Source of the DNA: Leptospira barantonii
GTDB taxonomy: Bacteria; Spirochaetota; Leptospiria; Leptospirales; Leptospiraceae
Assembly: GCF_002811925.1 (NCBI RefSeq)
Contig: NZ_NPDS01000011.1
Span: 30,513-94,512 of the forward strand
Length of the DNA stretch: 64,000 nucleotides
Reading direction: 5' to 3'
A program made the translations under genes and the position numbers. Of the stretch, positions 1 to 9,776 are shown one piece after another. Numbering within the stretch: the stretch's first letter is position 1; the number at the start of each line of letters is the position of its first letter. The notes beneath the pieces are model-generated. The model was not told the DNA's origin and made no database searches. It was given only the letters and a program-made list of their open reading frames with translations.

Positions 1-3000
1 TCAAACACGATCCATTCCGCTCTGGAAAAACTGGGAACATTCCTAAACGTACAAAGGGCGAACATCGTTTTCTACGATGAAAACTATTCGACCCGAAAGG
101 TAGTCTACGAATGGATCGACCCGAACGCGAAGACAAAAAATTCTTCCCTGAATCAGGTCGATTCGATCGACCCTCATAGTTTTTTTACGGCCGAGATGAA
201 GGCCGAAAGAATCGCAAAAATAGACAGAGTGGACGATCTCCCCCCGGAAGCGAAGTCGGATCGTCGTCTTCTTACGAACAACGGAATCCAATCTTTCACC
301 GCGGTTCCGCTTTTGATCGGAGGTATATTGAAGGGAAGACTCGGCTTCGGTTCGGAAGTTACGGGTTCTCCCAAAGAACCGGAGTTCGACGCGCTTGAAA
401 ATCAACTGCTACGAAACTTCGCCGAAATCGTGATCAACGCGCTCGAACGAAAAAGGGTCGAGGAAGAATTGACTCAAGAACGGGATCTTCTTTCTTCCAT
501 TACGGAGAATAGCGCGACCTCGATCGTCGTCTTAAACACGAAAGGAAAAATTCTTTACGCGAACAAAAGTTCCGAACACGTACTCGGGATTCAACTCGAG
601 GATATCACTTCCAGAAGTTACAATTCTAAACAATGGGAAGCGAAATCCCTCGACGGCGGAGAATGGAAAGAGGAAGACCAACCGTTTACCGTTGTTATGC
701 GAACCGGCAAACCGGTTTACGATATCAGACATTCCATCATCACATCGGATAAACAGATCAAATATCTTTCCGTAAACGGTTCTCCCGTAAAAAATCAGGA
801 CGGGGAAATCGTATCCCTCGTTTTTCTCGTGACCGACATCACCGAGAACCTATTGAAGGAACGCGAACTCAGGGCCAGTGAGGATCGATATAGAACCGTC
901 GCGGAACAAACGGGTAGTATCGTATACGACTACGACATTTCCACGGGCAACATCACCTGGGCGGGCGCTGTATTTTCCATAACCGGATTCAAATTGGAAG
1001 AATTCCAAAACTTTAATATAGATAAGTGGACCGATTATCTTCATCCGAACGATCTCGACCGAGTCATTCAGGAATTAGAGGAAGCGGTTTCCAAAAAAAC
1101 AAAGTTCAGATCCACGTATCGTTTCAGAACGAAATACGGCGGTTATACGTTAGTCGAAGATCGTGGAGTTTTTCTATACGATAAAAACGAAGAACCGTTC
1201 CGCATGATGGGCGCGATGATCGATATCGGCGAAAAGAAAAAGGCCGAAGAAAAACTCAAAGAAAGCGAGGAAAGACTCAGACTCGCGTTAAACGCCGCAA
1301 ACATGGGAAGTTGGAGTTGGGAAATTCACGAGGATAAACTCACCTGGTCCGATAAGGCGTTTCAAATCTTCAAGATCAAACCGGAAGACTTTCGACCCAA
1401 TCTGCAAACCATCTGGAACGTAACACATCCGGAAGATCGGCCGCGTTTGGAAAAAATGTTAAAGGACGTAATCGAACAAAACACGGAAGGAGACGACCTA
1501 TACTTTCAACATAGAATTTTATTTCCGGACGGAGAAATCGCGTGGGTCGAAGCGAAGGCGAAACTTTTTCGGGATAAGAGTTCCAAACCGATTCGTGTTG
1601 TGGGGACCGTAACCGACGTAACCGAAAGAAGAAAGGCCGAGGAAGAATTGAAGGCTTCCGAAACGAGATTTCAAACCTTCTATCAATTTTCGAACGAGGC
1701 GATCCTGCTTATCGAAAAGGGAAAGATACGAATCGCGGATTCGAACCCGGCATTCCAAAAATTATTCGGATATACATCGGAAGAATCGATCGGACTCAAC
1801 GTCGCACGTTTGTTGTCCAAGGAATCTCTTCACGAACTCACGCGGAAAAAATTCGCAATCGGAGGAAAGGATTCCATCGAGGTCATCGCCAAAAAGAAAA
1901 ACGGAAATTCTTTTCCGGCCATCATCAGTCAGAGAATTTTCATAAGCAAAGGAAGCACTTTCTTTTCCATCAACATCATCGATACGACCCCGTTTAAGGA
2001 AGCGGAGGAACTGAGGATCATCAACGACGAAATCAGGGTCAGAAACAGACTGATCGAAATTCAGAAAAACGAATTGGAGAACACTTTAGACAACCTGAAA
2101 AAAACACAATCGCAGTTGATCCAATCCGAGAAGATGGCCGCGCTCGGACAATTGATGGCGGGAATCGCGCACGAAATCAACAACCCGATCGGAGCGGTTC
2201 AAGCCTCAAATCAGAATATTCAAGAATGCTTAAATAGATTTAGATCGCTTCTCCCCGACGTGCAGATCGCAATGGGAACCTTGAATAACGAGATGCGCGA
2301 ACTGTCCGCCGAGTTCATTGAACAGGCGATTCAGAGCAACGAACACTTTACCGGAATGGAACAGAGAAACCGGAAAAAGGCGATCACGAGCATATTGGAA
2401 TCCAAAAAGATTCCCACGAGACTCGCGGTTTCCTACGCGGACACGTTAGTCGACATGGGCTTGGGAGAATTGAACGAGAAGTTTATTCCCCTCCTTCTTT
2501 TGGAACAATCCGAATTGATTCTCGAATATTCCGCTCTCGAATCCTACTTTTTTAGAAACACAAAAACGGTTCAGGTGGCCGTGGATCGAATCTCCAAAAT
2601 TCTTTACGCGTTGAAAAACTTTTCCCACTTCGACATCGCCGGAGAAAGAATTTCCGCTTCGGTCAAGGATACGATCGAAACCGTACTCACGATCTATCAC
2701 AACCAACTCAAAAAAGGCGTCGAACTTCAGAAGGATTTCGAAGACGTCGAACCGATTCTGTGTTTCCCGGACGACTTATTGCATATCTGGACCAATCTTA
2801 TATACAATTCTTTGCAAGCGATGCAGTTCAAGGGAGCCATTCTTCTTCGTTTGAAAAATCTAGGAAAAGAATTGATGGTGGAAGTAAAGGACAACGGACC
2901 CGGAATTCCGGACGAGATTCAGGAAAGAATTTTCGAACCTTTCTTTACAACCAAAGCGCCCGGAGAAGGAAGCGGACTCGGTCTGGACATCGTGAAAAAG

Positions 3001-3090
3001 ATCGTTCAAAAACACGAGGGAAGAATCGAACTCGTAAGCGTTCCCGGAAATACTTCGTTTAAGATATTCTTACCGATTACAACTTCTTAA
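1..3090 (+). CDS. Multi-PAS hybrid-free sensor histidine kinase, 5' end outside window
   Basis: The frame is open from base 1, so the gene starts upstream; 1029 codons are visible. Order by window codon: GAF-like domain (about 1-135), four PAS domains (about 155-285, 296-415, 425-545, 556-670), a short coiled coil, a HisKA H-box GIAHEINNP with the phospho-accepting His near codon 724, and a HATPase_c domain (N-box WTNLIYNSLQAM, G1 DNGPGIP, F-box FEPFFTT, G2 GSGLGLDIV). No membrane segment is visible in this part, so a cytoplasmic sensor is likely. About 190 codons separate the H-box from the N-box, longer than the usual two-helix dimerisation domain, so an extra helical insert is present. No receiver domain follows. 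It converges on two receiver-containing genes, which are plausible phosphorylation partners. The signal sensed is unknown. Confidence 0.93.
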   Translation, partial: SNTIHSALEKLGTFLNVQRANIVFYDENYSTRKVVYEWIDPNAKTKNSSLNQVDSIDPHSFFTAEMKAERIAKIDRVDDLPPEAKSDRRLLTNNGIQSFTAVPLLIGGILKGRLGFGSEVTGSPKEPEFDALENQLLRNFAEIVINALERKRVEEELTQERDLLSSITENSATSIVVLNTKGKILYANKSSEHVLGIQLEDITSRSYNSKQWEAKSLDGGEWKEEDQPFTVVMRTGKPVYDIRHSIITSDKQIKYLSVNGSPVKNQDGEIVSLVFLVTDITENLLKERELRASEDRYRTVAEQTGSIVYDYDISTGNITWAGAVFSITGFKLEEFQNFNIDKWTDYLHPNDLDRVIQELEEAVSKKTKFRSTYRFRTKYGGYTLVEDRGVFLYDKNEEPFRMMGAMIDIGEKKKAEEKLKESEERLRLALNAANMGSWSWEIHEDKLTWSDKAFQIFKIKPEDFRPNLQTIWNVTHPEDRPRLEKMLKDVIEQNTEGDDLYFQHRILFPDGEIAWVEAKAKLFRDKSSKPIRVVGTVTDVTERRKAEEELKASETRFQTFYQFSNEAILLIEKGKIRIADSNPAFQKLFGYTSEESIGLNVARLLSKESLHELTRKKFAIGGKDSIEVIAKKKNGNSFPAIISQRIFISKGSTFFSINIIDTTPFKEAEELRIINDEIRVRNRLIEIQKNELENTLDNLKKTQSQLIQSEKMAALGQLMAGIAHEINNPIGAVQASNQNIQECLNRFRSLLPDVQIAMGTLNNEMRELSAEFIEQAIQSNEHFTGMEQRNRKKAITSILESKKIPTRLAVSYADTLVDMGLGELNEKFIPLLLLEQSELILEYSALESYFFRNTKTVQVAVDRISKILYALKNFSHFDIAGERISASVKDTIETVLTIYHNQLKKGVELQKDFEDVEPILCFPDDLLHIWTNLIYNSLQAMQFKGAILLRLKNLGKELMVEVKDNGPGIPDEIQERIFEPFFTTKAPGEGSGLGLDIVKKIVQKHEGRIELVSVPGNTSFKIFLPITTS

Positions 3091-3154
3091 ACGCCTAACG
3101 CAGTGTAGACGATGAAGTCGTTAGGATTTCGACAGGCGCTTCGATTGTTTGCTT

Positions 3155-3224
3155 CCTCAGCTTCGCTGAGGATCAACGCCAGACGCTCCGCTGGCTTTTG
3201 ATTTGAACCGCTTTCGCGGTTCAA
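3155..3224. terminator. Cluster of three hairpins between convergent genes
   Basis: Three inverted repeats lie in tandem: CCTCAGC/GCTGAGG with a 3-nt loop (3155-3171), GCCAG/CTGGC flanked by ATCAA/TTGAT (about 3172-3202), and a perfect 9-bp stem TTGAACCGC/GCGGTTCAA (3203-3224). The last overlaps the stop codon of the minus-strand regulator. None has a long T-tract, so bidirectional transcription termination or mRNA end protection is inferred from position only. Confidence 0.5.
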
Positions 3225-3610
3225 CCTTCTAACGCTGTTGTAATTGTAGAAACCAGTTCTCGTTCGTCCCAAGGTTTTTTAAGATAGGAACGAAGATTGA
3301 TTTCTTTTTTGAGAGCTTCGATGGACGAATCGTCCGCGTGTCCGGTCACGATCACTTTTTGAATGTCCGGATATTTACTGTGTACTTGTCTAAGAAATTC
3401 GTCGCCTTTCACGTTAGGCATCAGCCAATCGGAAATGATGATCAGAATTCTTACATCTTCGTGAATTAGTTCTTCGATAATCTGCCAGGCCTCTCCGGCG
3501 TCTAAAGCCGTTTCGTACCTGTATCCGTCTCCCAGATGTCTTTTTACCTGGGACTTCATGCTCATCAGGATCAGAGCTTCATCGTCTACAAAAAGAATCG
3601 CCTTATCCAA
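3221..3610 (-). CDS. Single-domain response regulator (CheY-like receiver)
   Basis: This 129-residue protein is a receiver domain with no output domain. The acidic pair is D9/D10 (FVDDEA), the phospho-accepting Asp is D61 (IISDWLMPN), the switch Thr lies in VIVTGHA, and the conserved Lys is in YLKKPWD. The start is TTG at 3608-3610, preceded by GGTGAG about eight bases upstream; no ATG lies closer to the domain edge. It probably acts as a phosphorylated adaptor or phosphate sink. Its receiver resembles that of the next minus-strand gene (shared KPWD region), so the two may be paralogues served by the same kinase. Partner kinase unproven. Confidence 0.88.
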   Translation of the reverse strand: MDKAILFVDDEALILMSMKSQVKRHLGDGYRYETALDAGEAWQIIEELIHEDVRILIIISDWLMPNVKGDEFLRQVHSKYPDIQKVIVTGHADDSSIEALKKEINLRSYLKKPWDERELVSTITTALEG

Positions 3611-3731
3611 CTGAAGTACTCACCCTCACCTATTCTATTCGACTCACCTAATTGATAAAAAACGCAAGGCGTTACGTTATTTGGAAAAAAAATAAAGGCA
3701 AGCGAATTTTGGAAAAAAATTACGAAGGCCC

Positions 3732-5441
3732 TTATAACAAGACTTCGGGGATGGGAAGAATCTCCGGAGCGGGTTGCATGATATAATAACCCTGACAATA
3801 TTCTACACCTAAGGAACGAACAGTGTCAAATTCCTCCTTTCCGGCTACAAATTCAGCAATTACCTTCGCTCCGATTCGATGAGCCATCTCCGTCATTGCA
3901 GAGGCGAGCAAATACGGAGTTTTACTCAGATGAATTCCTTGGATGAATTTTCCGTCGATCTTGATATAATCTGGATCGATTTCCATCAATCTTTCGAAGT
4001 TGGATTGATCCACTCCGAAATCGTCGATTGCGATCTTACAACCGCATTCTTTCAATTCCTTTAAGGTATCAAGGCCTCTTTCCCCGCCGCGAAGACGGTC
4101 CGTTTCCAGTATCTCCAACGTTAAACGACTTGGATCGATCTCGTAGTGTTGTAAACGACTGATGACCCAGAGCGCAAAACCCTTCTTTTCCAAATCCGAT
4201 TCGGAAATATTCACGGAAAAAGAATAGTCCGGGTATTTCGCAAAATAGCGAATCGATTTTTCGATCATGATCGGAGTGAGAAGACGAATGATTCCCGTGG
4301 ATCTTGCGATGGAAATGAAACTCGCCGGAGAGTATACTTTATCCCCTTCCTGAATTCTCGCGAGACATTCAAATTTAGTAATCTTTTCGAGTTTGTTGTC
4401 GTAAATTCCCTGAAAGTAAGGAATCACATTCCCGGCGTTGATTGCGTCGTTCAACTTTCTTCCGAGAACGAGATTGATCCGGTATTGATCTCCCTCTTCC
4501 ATCGTGTTGGAATAATTCATGAGTTCGAGTTCGCGGTTTTGAGCCGCGTGCATCATCGCGATCCTAGCCTTGTAATACAATGCGGATTGGTGTGTCGCCG
4601 TTCCGATGGAAACGTTCACTCGAAATGAAATCCCGTCCGCTTCGATGTATTCCGAACGCAAAAGAATCCGAAACGCCACAAGCAAAGAATGGAACTTACT
4701 CTCCTCCACCTCCGAAAGAATCGCCACCTCGTCCTGATAGAGATGAAAGAGATTTCCGGACTTTCCGATAAAGGCAGAAAGGGTGGTTAAAAATTGATTG
4801 AGTACGTTATGATATACTCCCACTCCGAAATGGTGTGTGGTCGACGTGGAAGATTCGATCCGAATCACCGCAAGAGTGGATGGAATTCCCTCGGACTCGC
4901 GCGCGTCCAAGGCTCTTCTTAAACTTTCGAGATTCGGACGTCCCGTATCCCGATCGTATAGAAGTGTGGTTTCCAACTTACGATTGAGTTCCGAAAGGGA
5001 TTGATCCGAAAAAAAGGACTTAAGCGCTTCTCGGATGGTAAGAATCAAATCGTTGGAATCCCAGGGTTTGGATAAATATCTGTATAAGTTCGCGTGATTC
5101 AACGCATTACCGACCGCGTCCGCAGAAGCCTGACCGGTAAGCATGATCTTTCTAATATCCGGATTTTTATTATGGATTCGAATGAGAAGTTCGTCTCCCT
5201 TCACACCGGGCATAACTTGATCGCAGACTACGACCGGAATATCGATTCCCTTCTCGTCGTATTCTTCCAAAATCTCCCAAGCGGATTCTGCGTCTTCGGC
5301 GGTTTCGATATCGTAGTCTTTACCGAATGCGAGTTTCAGTTGTTCTTTCAAACCCCTCAAAATGATGAGTTCGTCGTCCACCAAAAGTATGACCGGCTTC
5401 GAATCCTTATTTTCTTCACGAGAATTTTGATTTCCGTTCAT
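3732..5441 (-). CDS. REC-GGDEF(degenerate)-EAL response regulator
   Basis: A 569-residue regulator of cyclic-di-GMP metabolism. The receiver (about 15-140) has D22/D23, phospho-Asp D74 (VVCDQVMPG) and Lys in LSKPWD. The GGDEF-like domain (about 155-310) carries YQDEV at 235-239 where GGDEF/GGEEF is expected, so diguanylate cyclase activity is unlikely. The EAL domain (about 325-560) keeps most catalytic positions: ECLAR at 358, N411, E443/E446, DDFG at 473, KIDGKF at 494, E530 and Q550, so c-di-GMP phosphodiesterase activity is plausible. ATG start. The GGDEF relic may bind GTP or mediate dimerisation. It lies about 120 bp upstream of the single-domain regulator on the same strand. Confidence 0.9.
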   Translation of the reverse strand: MNGNQNSREENKDSKPVILLVDDELIILRGLKEQLKLAFGKDYDIETAEDAESAWEILEEYDEKGIDIPVVVCDQVMPGVKGDELLIRIHNKNPDIRKIMLTGQASADAVGNALNHANLYRYLSKPWDSNDLILTIREALKSFFSDQSLSELNRKLETTLLYDRDTGRPNLESLRRALDARESEGIPSTLAVIRIESSTSTTHHFGVGVYHNVLNQFLTTLSAFIGKSGNLFHLYQDEVAILSEVEESKFHSLLVAFRILLRSEYIEADGISFRVNVSIGTATHQSALYYKARIAMMHAAQNRELELMNYSNTMEEGDQYRINLVLGRKLNDAINAGNVIPYFQGIYDNKLEKITKFECLARIQEGDKVYSPASFISIARSTGIIRLLTPIMIEKSIRYFAKYPDYSFSVNISESDLEKKGFALWVISRLQHYEIDPSRLTLEILETDRLRGGERGLDTLKELKECGCKIAIDDFGVDQSNFERLMEIDPDYIKIDGKFIQGIHLSKTPYLLASAMTEMAHRIGAKVIAEFVAGKEEFDTVRSLGVEYCQGYYIMQPAPEILPIPEVLL

Positions 5442-5551
5442 TCAATGATCCTAAAACAATAATTCGTTTAACAATGCTTTCACTCAAATCCCGCAAACTC
5501 ACGTTAGCTTTTTTGAAAGCAAGCCCCGTAACGGTCGGCCGAGTTCTTCTA

Positions 5552-5579
5552 TTGACAACCGAGTCTGCAATTCTACTCT
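5552..5579 (+). promoter_or_regulatory. Possible sigma70-type promoter of the cyclase operon
   Basis: TTGACA at 5552-5557 is followed after 16 bp by TACTCT at 5574-5579, a weak -10 match. It lies 55 bp ahead of the cyclase start. The -35 match is perfect and the -10 is poor. Confidence 0.35.
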
Positions 5580-5634
5580 TCCCTATAAGACGCCAATTAT
5601 TTTTTTAGTTCCCCGTCAAATCCGGAAGGTTTTA

Positions 5635-7245
5635 ATGATTCTCGTAAATTTCGAAAACGAAAAAGAAATTAGTTTACCTGAAAATTCCGCACCACAGAGC
5701 CTGTTGGAGATTAGTTTATCAAACTCGATCCCTCATACGCACGCTTGCGGCGGACACGCTCGTTGTTCCACTTGCCGCGTCTTAGTTTTGGAAAATCCCT
5801 CCAATTTATCCGAACCGGAACAAAAAGAAAAGGATCTGTCGCAAAAGAAAGGTTTTCCAGAGGCGGTTCGACTCGCTTGCCAAGCCAAGGTCTTAGGAGA
5901 CGTTCGAGTGAGAAGAATCGTTTTGGACGACGAGGATTACAATCTTACCATCCCCGGTTCGTCCGAAACCTCCGGAGAAGAAAAGGACATCGCGATTCTT
6001 TTCAGCGACATCCGAGACTTCACTACCTTTTCGGAATCACATCTTCCTTACGACGTGATCCATATTCTCAATCGATACTTTTACAAGATGGGCGACATCG
6101 TATTAAAACACGGCGGAAAGATCGACAAGTATATCGGAGACGGGTTGATGGCCTTGTTCGGAGTGGAAGGCGGTTCGCCCGAAGAGATTTGTCTTTCCGC
6201 TCTTCGTGCGGCTAAGGAAATGGAATTGGAACTCTACTCGCTCAACGAATATCTAAAGTCCCATTTTCATACTTCCTTTCGGATCGGAGTCGGAGTACAT
6301 TATGGAAGTTGCATATTAGGACAACTGGGACATCCCGCGAACATGTCTTACACCGCGATCGGAGATTCGGTCAACATGGCGAGTAGAATCGAATCGAAAA
6401 CCAAAAAGGCCGGAACGTCCGTTCTTATATCGGAATCGCTTTACGAACAGGTGAAGGAAAGAGTTCTCAAAGGCAGAACGTTCTCCACACAACTCAAGGG
6501 AAAAACGGGAGAATATAAACTCTACGAAATCCGAGAGATTCTAAAAAAAGCGAGCGTGAACGCTTGGGAAGAAGCGAGAAACGCGCTCCGAAGAATCATA
6601 CTCGTACGTGAAACCGGAAGTTGGTTAAAACTAGTATATCATCTTTCTTGTCTGTTTAACGAGAAGAACGAATGGATCGGACTTTCCGCGGCGGAATCGT
6701 TTTCGGGTTTCACCAAACTTCCGGAAAACGGAGATCTGGTTCAGAATTATTATCAACTCAAAGAGACAAGAGATACTTTCGTGGAACGAACTCAGGTTCC
6801 GATCTCTCTCGCGGATTTTCTCGCGCTGGCCGGAGCCGTTGCGATCGAAAAATCGGGGGGACCGAGAATTTCCATAGAATCCGGAAGAAAGGACGAATCG
6901 ATCAACGAAGTCGTTCAGATTCTTCCCTTGGGAATGCAAACTCAAACGGATCAACTTCCCTGTCTTCAAAAGATGAATTTAGGAGTCAGAGATTTGGTTT
7001 TGATTTCGGGAGCGCGTACGATCGGATGGCTCGGAGACGAATCTCTCACCGCAAATCCTTTCAACTTCGACAACAGTTACTTTCACGTTCTTCTCAAAGC
7101 GGGACTCGAAGGGCCGCTCTTGATCCCGAACGACAGAGAACTTTTGAAAAACGACGAAACCAGAGCTATGGTTTTGGATTACGCTCTCGATCAATCCAAG
7201 TTTTTCGAGGACTTCGTTGCCGCATATCGGAAGCTCACTGCCTAA
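5635..7245 (+). CDS. [2Fe-2S] ferredoxin - class III adenylate cyclase - degenerate class I haem peroxidase fusion
   Basis: The 536-residue protein has three modules. Residues 1-95 are a plant-type ferredoxin with ligands C38, C44, C47 and C82. Residues 115-300 are a class III cyclase with all key residues: metal Asp D125 and D169, adenine-selecting K165 and D244, and transition-state N247 and R251; product cAMP is likely. Residues about 310-536 align by eye with ascorbate-peroxidase-type class I peroxidases: [46 protein letters not shown]. The distal motif is K332-x-x-Y335-H336 where R-x-x-W-H is usual, the proximal His is R461, and the proximal Asp D479 is kept. So it is probably not an active peroxidase. 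ATG start with GGAAGG five bases upstream. First gene of a likely operon with the DUF898 and M48 genes. Confidence 0.92.
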   Translation: MILVNFENEKEISLPENSAPQSLLEISLSNSIPHTHACGGHARCSTCRVLVLENPSNLSEPEQKEKDLSQKKGFPEAVRLACQAKVLGDVRVRRIVLDDEDYNLTIPGSSETSGEEKDIAILFSDIRDFTTFSESHLPYDVIHILNRYFYKMGDIVLKHGGKIDKYIGDGLMALFGVEGGSPEEICLSALRAAKEMELELYSLNEYLKSHFHTSFRIGVGVHYGSCILGQLGHPANMSYTAIGDSVNMASRIESKTKKAGTSVLISESLYEQVKERVLKGRTFSTQLKGKTGEYKLYEIREILKKASVNAWEEARNALRRIILVRETGSWLKLVYHLSCLFNEKNEWIGLSAAESFSGFTKLPENGDLVQNYYQLKETRDTFVERTQVPISLADFLALAGAVAIEKSGGPRISIESGRKDESINEVVQILPLGMQTQTDQLPCLQKMNLGVRDLVLISGARTIGWLGDESLTANPFNFDNSYFHVLLKAGLEGPLLIPNDRELLKNDETRAMVLDYALDQSKFFEDFVAAYRKLTA

Positions 7246-7326
7246 ATGAAAAGAAAGGGAAATTTTTTTCTTGAACGAAATGAATCGAACGTTAACCTGA
7301 TCGATCTACAAGTTTAGGAGCGACCC

Positions 7327-8289
7327 ATGATGCCCGAATCGGCAAATCGTTTTTCACTCGATGCAAAAGCGGAAGAACTGTTTCTCATTTATCTTAAGAA
7401 TATATTCTTTACGATCATCACTGCGGGTGTGTATTATTTTTGGGCCAAGGTCAATACGCAAAAATTCGTACATAGACATTTGTCGTTTCAAAATCAGAGA
7501 TTCGATTATCACGGAACCGGTAAGGAGAATTTTATCGGCTTTCTAAAGGGAATGGGAATCCTTCTTCTTTTCGGTTTGGTCTTTGCGGGTTTGTTTTACA
7601 TCGCCGGTAAACTCGGACTTTGGGCCACGATTCTTTTTACTCTTCTTTTATATTCCAGTATTCTACTCGCGATCCCTTATATCTCGATCGGATCGAGAAG
7701 ATATTTCCTAAGCAGAACTTCGTTTAACAATATCAGATTTAGATTCACGGGAAAGGTAAGACATCTCGTGAGCCTTTTTATACCGAACGCGCTTCTTTCC
7801 TTAGTGACGCTCGGAATTTATTCTCCTTGGTTTTACAACAAACTCGAAAAATTCTTCATCGAACATTCTCATTTAGGGAACGCGGACTTTCAGTATCACG
7901 GAAAAGGAAAGGAACTTTTTTTCATCTACCTAAAAGGAATCTTTTTCACGCCGTTTACCGCGGGAATTTATCTATTCTGGTTCGAAGCCAATCTTCATAA
8001 CTATTTCTGGAATCACACGAAGTTTCAGGAAATTTCTTTCCGCTCCGAACTCAAAGGAGGAACCGTTTTTCTAAACGCGTTCATTTCGATCGTGTTGGTC
8101 GTGTTTACGTTGGGAATCGGAATTCCCTGGGCGTATCTTCGTTCCATGAGAATTTTTACGGAAGCGTTGTCCTTGGAATCCTCTCCGAACTTAGGAGCGA
8201 TCCAAAGCGTAAAAGATCCGTACGCGAACGCTCTCGCCGACGGATTGCACGAAGCCGGAGAAGCGATCAGTTCCGTATTCGGAAACTAA
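7327..8289 (+). CDS. DUF898 (YjgN-like) multi-pass membrane protein
   Basis: A 320-residue integral membrane protein of the DUF898/YjgN family. It contains two similar halves, each with a YHGTGKE/YHGKGKE element next to a hydrophobic F-I-Y-L-K segment followed by a TAGxYxFW helix, indicating internal duplication. Six or more transmembrane segments are visible. The family has no established function that I know. RBS AGGAG precedes the ATG. It sits about 80 bp after the cyclase fusion and 3 bp before the M48 protease, an arrangement implying co-expression and perhaps a shared inner-membrane role. Confidence 0.85.
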   Translation: MMPESANRFSLDAKAEELFLIYLKNIFFTIITAGVYYFWAKVNTQKFVHRHLSFQNQRFDYHGTGKENFIGFLKGMGILLLFGLVFAGLFYIAGKLGLWATILFTLLLYSSILLAIPYISIGSRRYFLSRTSFNNIRFRFTGKVRHLVSLFIPNALLSLVTLGIYSPWFYNKLEKFFIEHSHLGNADFQYHGKGKELFFIYLKGIFFTPFTAGIYLFWFEANLHNYFWNHTKFQEISFRSELKGGTVFLNAFISIVLVVFTLGIGIPWAYLRSMRIFTEALSLESSPNLGAIQSVKDPYANALADGLHEAGEAISSVFGN

Positions 8290-8292
8290 GGA

Positions 8293-9450
8293 ATGCCCGA
8301 CCTTTACTACGACGGCAAATCGGCGAAACCGGTTTCGGGGAATTTGATTCCCAACGAGACCGGATTTCGCTTCGTCGCGGAAACAAACTCGGAAGAAAAT
8401 AATACATTCCATTTTTCTTATACACAAATTCTTTCCCTCGAAAAACTGGGAAACGAGTACAGACTCGAACTCTCGGACAACCACGAACTCGGAAACGATC
8501 TGATCTTTACGTTCTTCTCAAAGGAGAAGGCTGATCTTTTTCAAAAATACAGAAAACGCAAACTCGGAACGGACTTCGGCGGGCTTTTATCCAGATTTCT
8601 TTTGTTGCCCACATTCCAACAGATTTTGATCGCGGGAATTCTCGCGTTCGGCATCGGATTTTTGATAGTAAACAAACTCGATCAAGTTTACGTTCTTGTT
8701 CCGGAATCGGCGGACAAGGCTCTCGGAGAAATGATCTCGAAACGATTCGAAACGAACTACTCCGAATGTAAGAATCCGAAACTGCGGGAAAGTGTGAACA
8801 AGATCCGCAATACGATCGTGTCCCCGAAAGTCAGGGACAAATTCTCCATTAAAATATTAAGAACTTCTGATATAAATGCGTTCGCTCTTCCGGGAGGAAG
8901 AATCTACGTATTTTCGGGTTTGATCGAAGAATCGGAAAGCCCCGAAGAGATCGCGGCAATACTCGCACACGAAATCGCGCACGTCGAAAATCGTCACGGA
9001 ATCCGTCAGATGATCCGTCTTCTGGGAATCTCGCTCGTAATCAAACTCTCGATCGGAATCGGATTCGACGACATCGGAACCTTGGAGACGATCACGGAAA
9101 TCGTAAACACGTTAACCGTTCTTAGATATTCGAGGGAATTCGAAGAGGAAGCGGACGAACGAGCCTTTGAGATGTTAAAAAAATCGGGGGTCGGTCTTTC
9201 GGGCTTTATAGATTTTTTTGAAAGGGAAGAATCGAAGGTTTCGAAAAATTCTCCCCAAAAACAAGGCGGGCAGTCTTCGAAGAAGGACGAAAAGGAATGG
9301 AACGCCGAGAAAATTCTGGATTGGCTGAGCACACATCCGGACAATCAAAGTAGAATTCAAAAAGCGAAGGAGTATGCGAAACGACTTCAGGGAAAATCGA
9401 GGGGAATCCGCATCGATTCTTGGAAGTCGATCCGTGAAAGTTGTTCTTAA
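8293..9450 (+). CDS. Membrane-anchored M48 family zinc metallopeptidase
   Basis: A 385-residue protease with zinc-binding HEIAH at 226-230 (consensus HExxH) and the third-ligand region EEEADERA around 284-290. Upstream lie one transmembrane segment (about 109-127) and an N-terminal domain of about 85 residues whose strand pattern looks like a PH/GRAM-type fold (inference). The catalytic part resembles periplasmic Oma1/BepA-type M48 peptidases involved in envelope protein quality control. A low-complexity Lys/Ser/Gln linker lies near 312-330. Start is ATG 3 bp after the DUF898 stop, with AAGGA immediately before it, so translational coupling is likely. Confidence 0.88.
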   Translation: MPDLYYDGKSAKPVSGNLIPNETGFRFVAETNSEENNTFHFSYTQILSLEKLGNEYRLELSDNHELGNDLIFTFFSKEKADLFQKYRKRKLGTDFGGLLSRFLLLPTFQQILIAGILAFGIGFLIVNKLDQVYVLVPESADKALGEMISKRFETNYSECKNPKLRESVNKIRNTIVSPKVRDKFSIKILRTSDINAFALPGGRIYVFSGLIEESESPEEIAAILAHEIAHVENRHGIRQMIRLLGISLVIKLSIGIGFDDIGTLETITEIVNTLTVLRYSREFEEEADERAFEMLKKSGVGLSGFIDFFEREESKVSKNSPQKQGGQSSKKDEKEWNAEKILDWLSTHPDNQSRIQKAKEYAKRLQGKSRGIRIDSWKSIRESCS

Positions 9451-9624
9451 TTATTTCTTGTTGTCATCCAAGGGAAAGAGTTCTTGAACCGTATTTCCTA
9501 AAGCTCTATCGAAGTTCTCGAACGACTTGAGAATTTCCTGAATCAAAATTTCTCCGTTCGAAAAGTCCTCTAAACGATCCAAAATTTCTTCTTCTACTTC
9601 ACTGTGGAACTGCGTGTCTTTCAT
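9451..9624 (-). CDS. Small acidic hypothetical protein (57 aa)
   Basis: An ATG at 9622-9624 opens 57 codons ending in TAA at 9451-9453, directly abutting the stop of the M48 gene on the other strand. The product is strongly acidic and predicted helical (EVEEEILDRLEDF, ILIQEILKSF), with no signal peptide, Cys or membrane segment. The upstream TATCAAG is a weak ribosome-binding site. It fills an otherwise empty stretch with sensible amphipathic composition, so it is probably real, but I do not recognise a family. Confidence 0.5.
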   Translation of the reverse strand: MKDTQFHSEVEEEILDRLEDFSNGEILIQEILKSFENFDRALGNTVQELFPLDDNKK

Positions 9625-9776
9625 CTTGATACCAGATTCTTTTTATTTAACGAATACTTACGATTAGAGGGAAAAAAATCGGGAATACAACGAACCCAAA
9701 CTATTTTTCCGAGTCGAACTCGAATTTATTCTTAAATCGATTCCCAAATTTTTTCCTAAAAAAAGCATGGGAGAAG

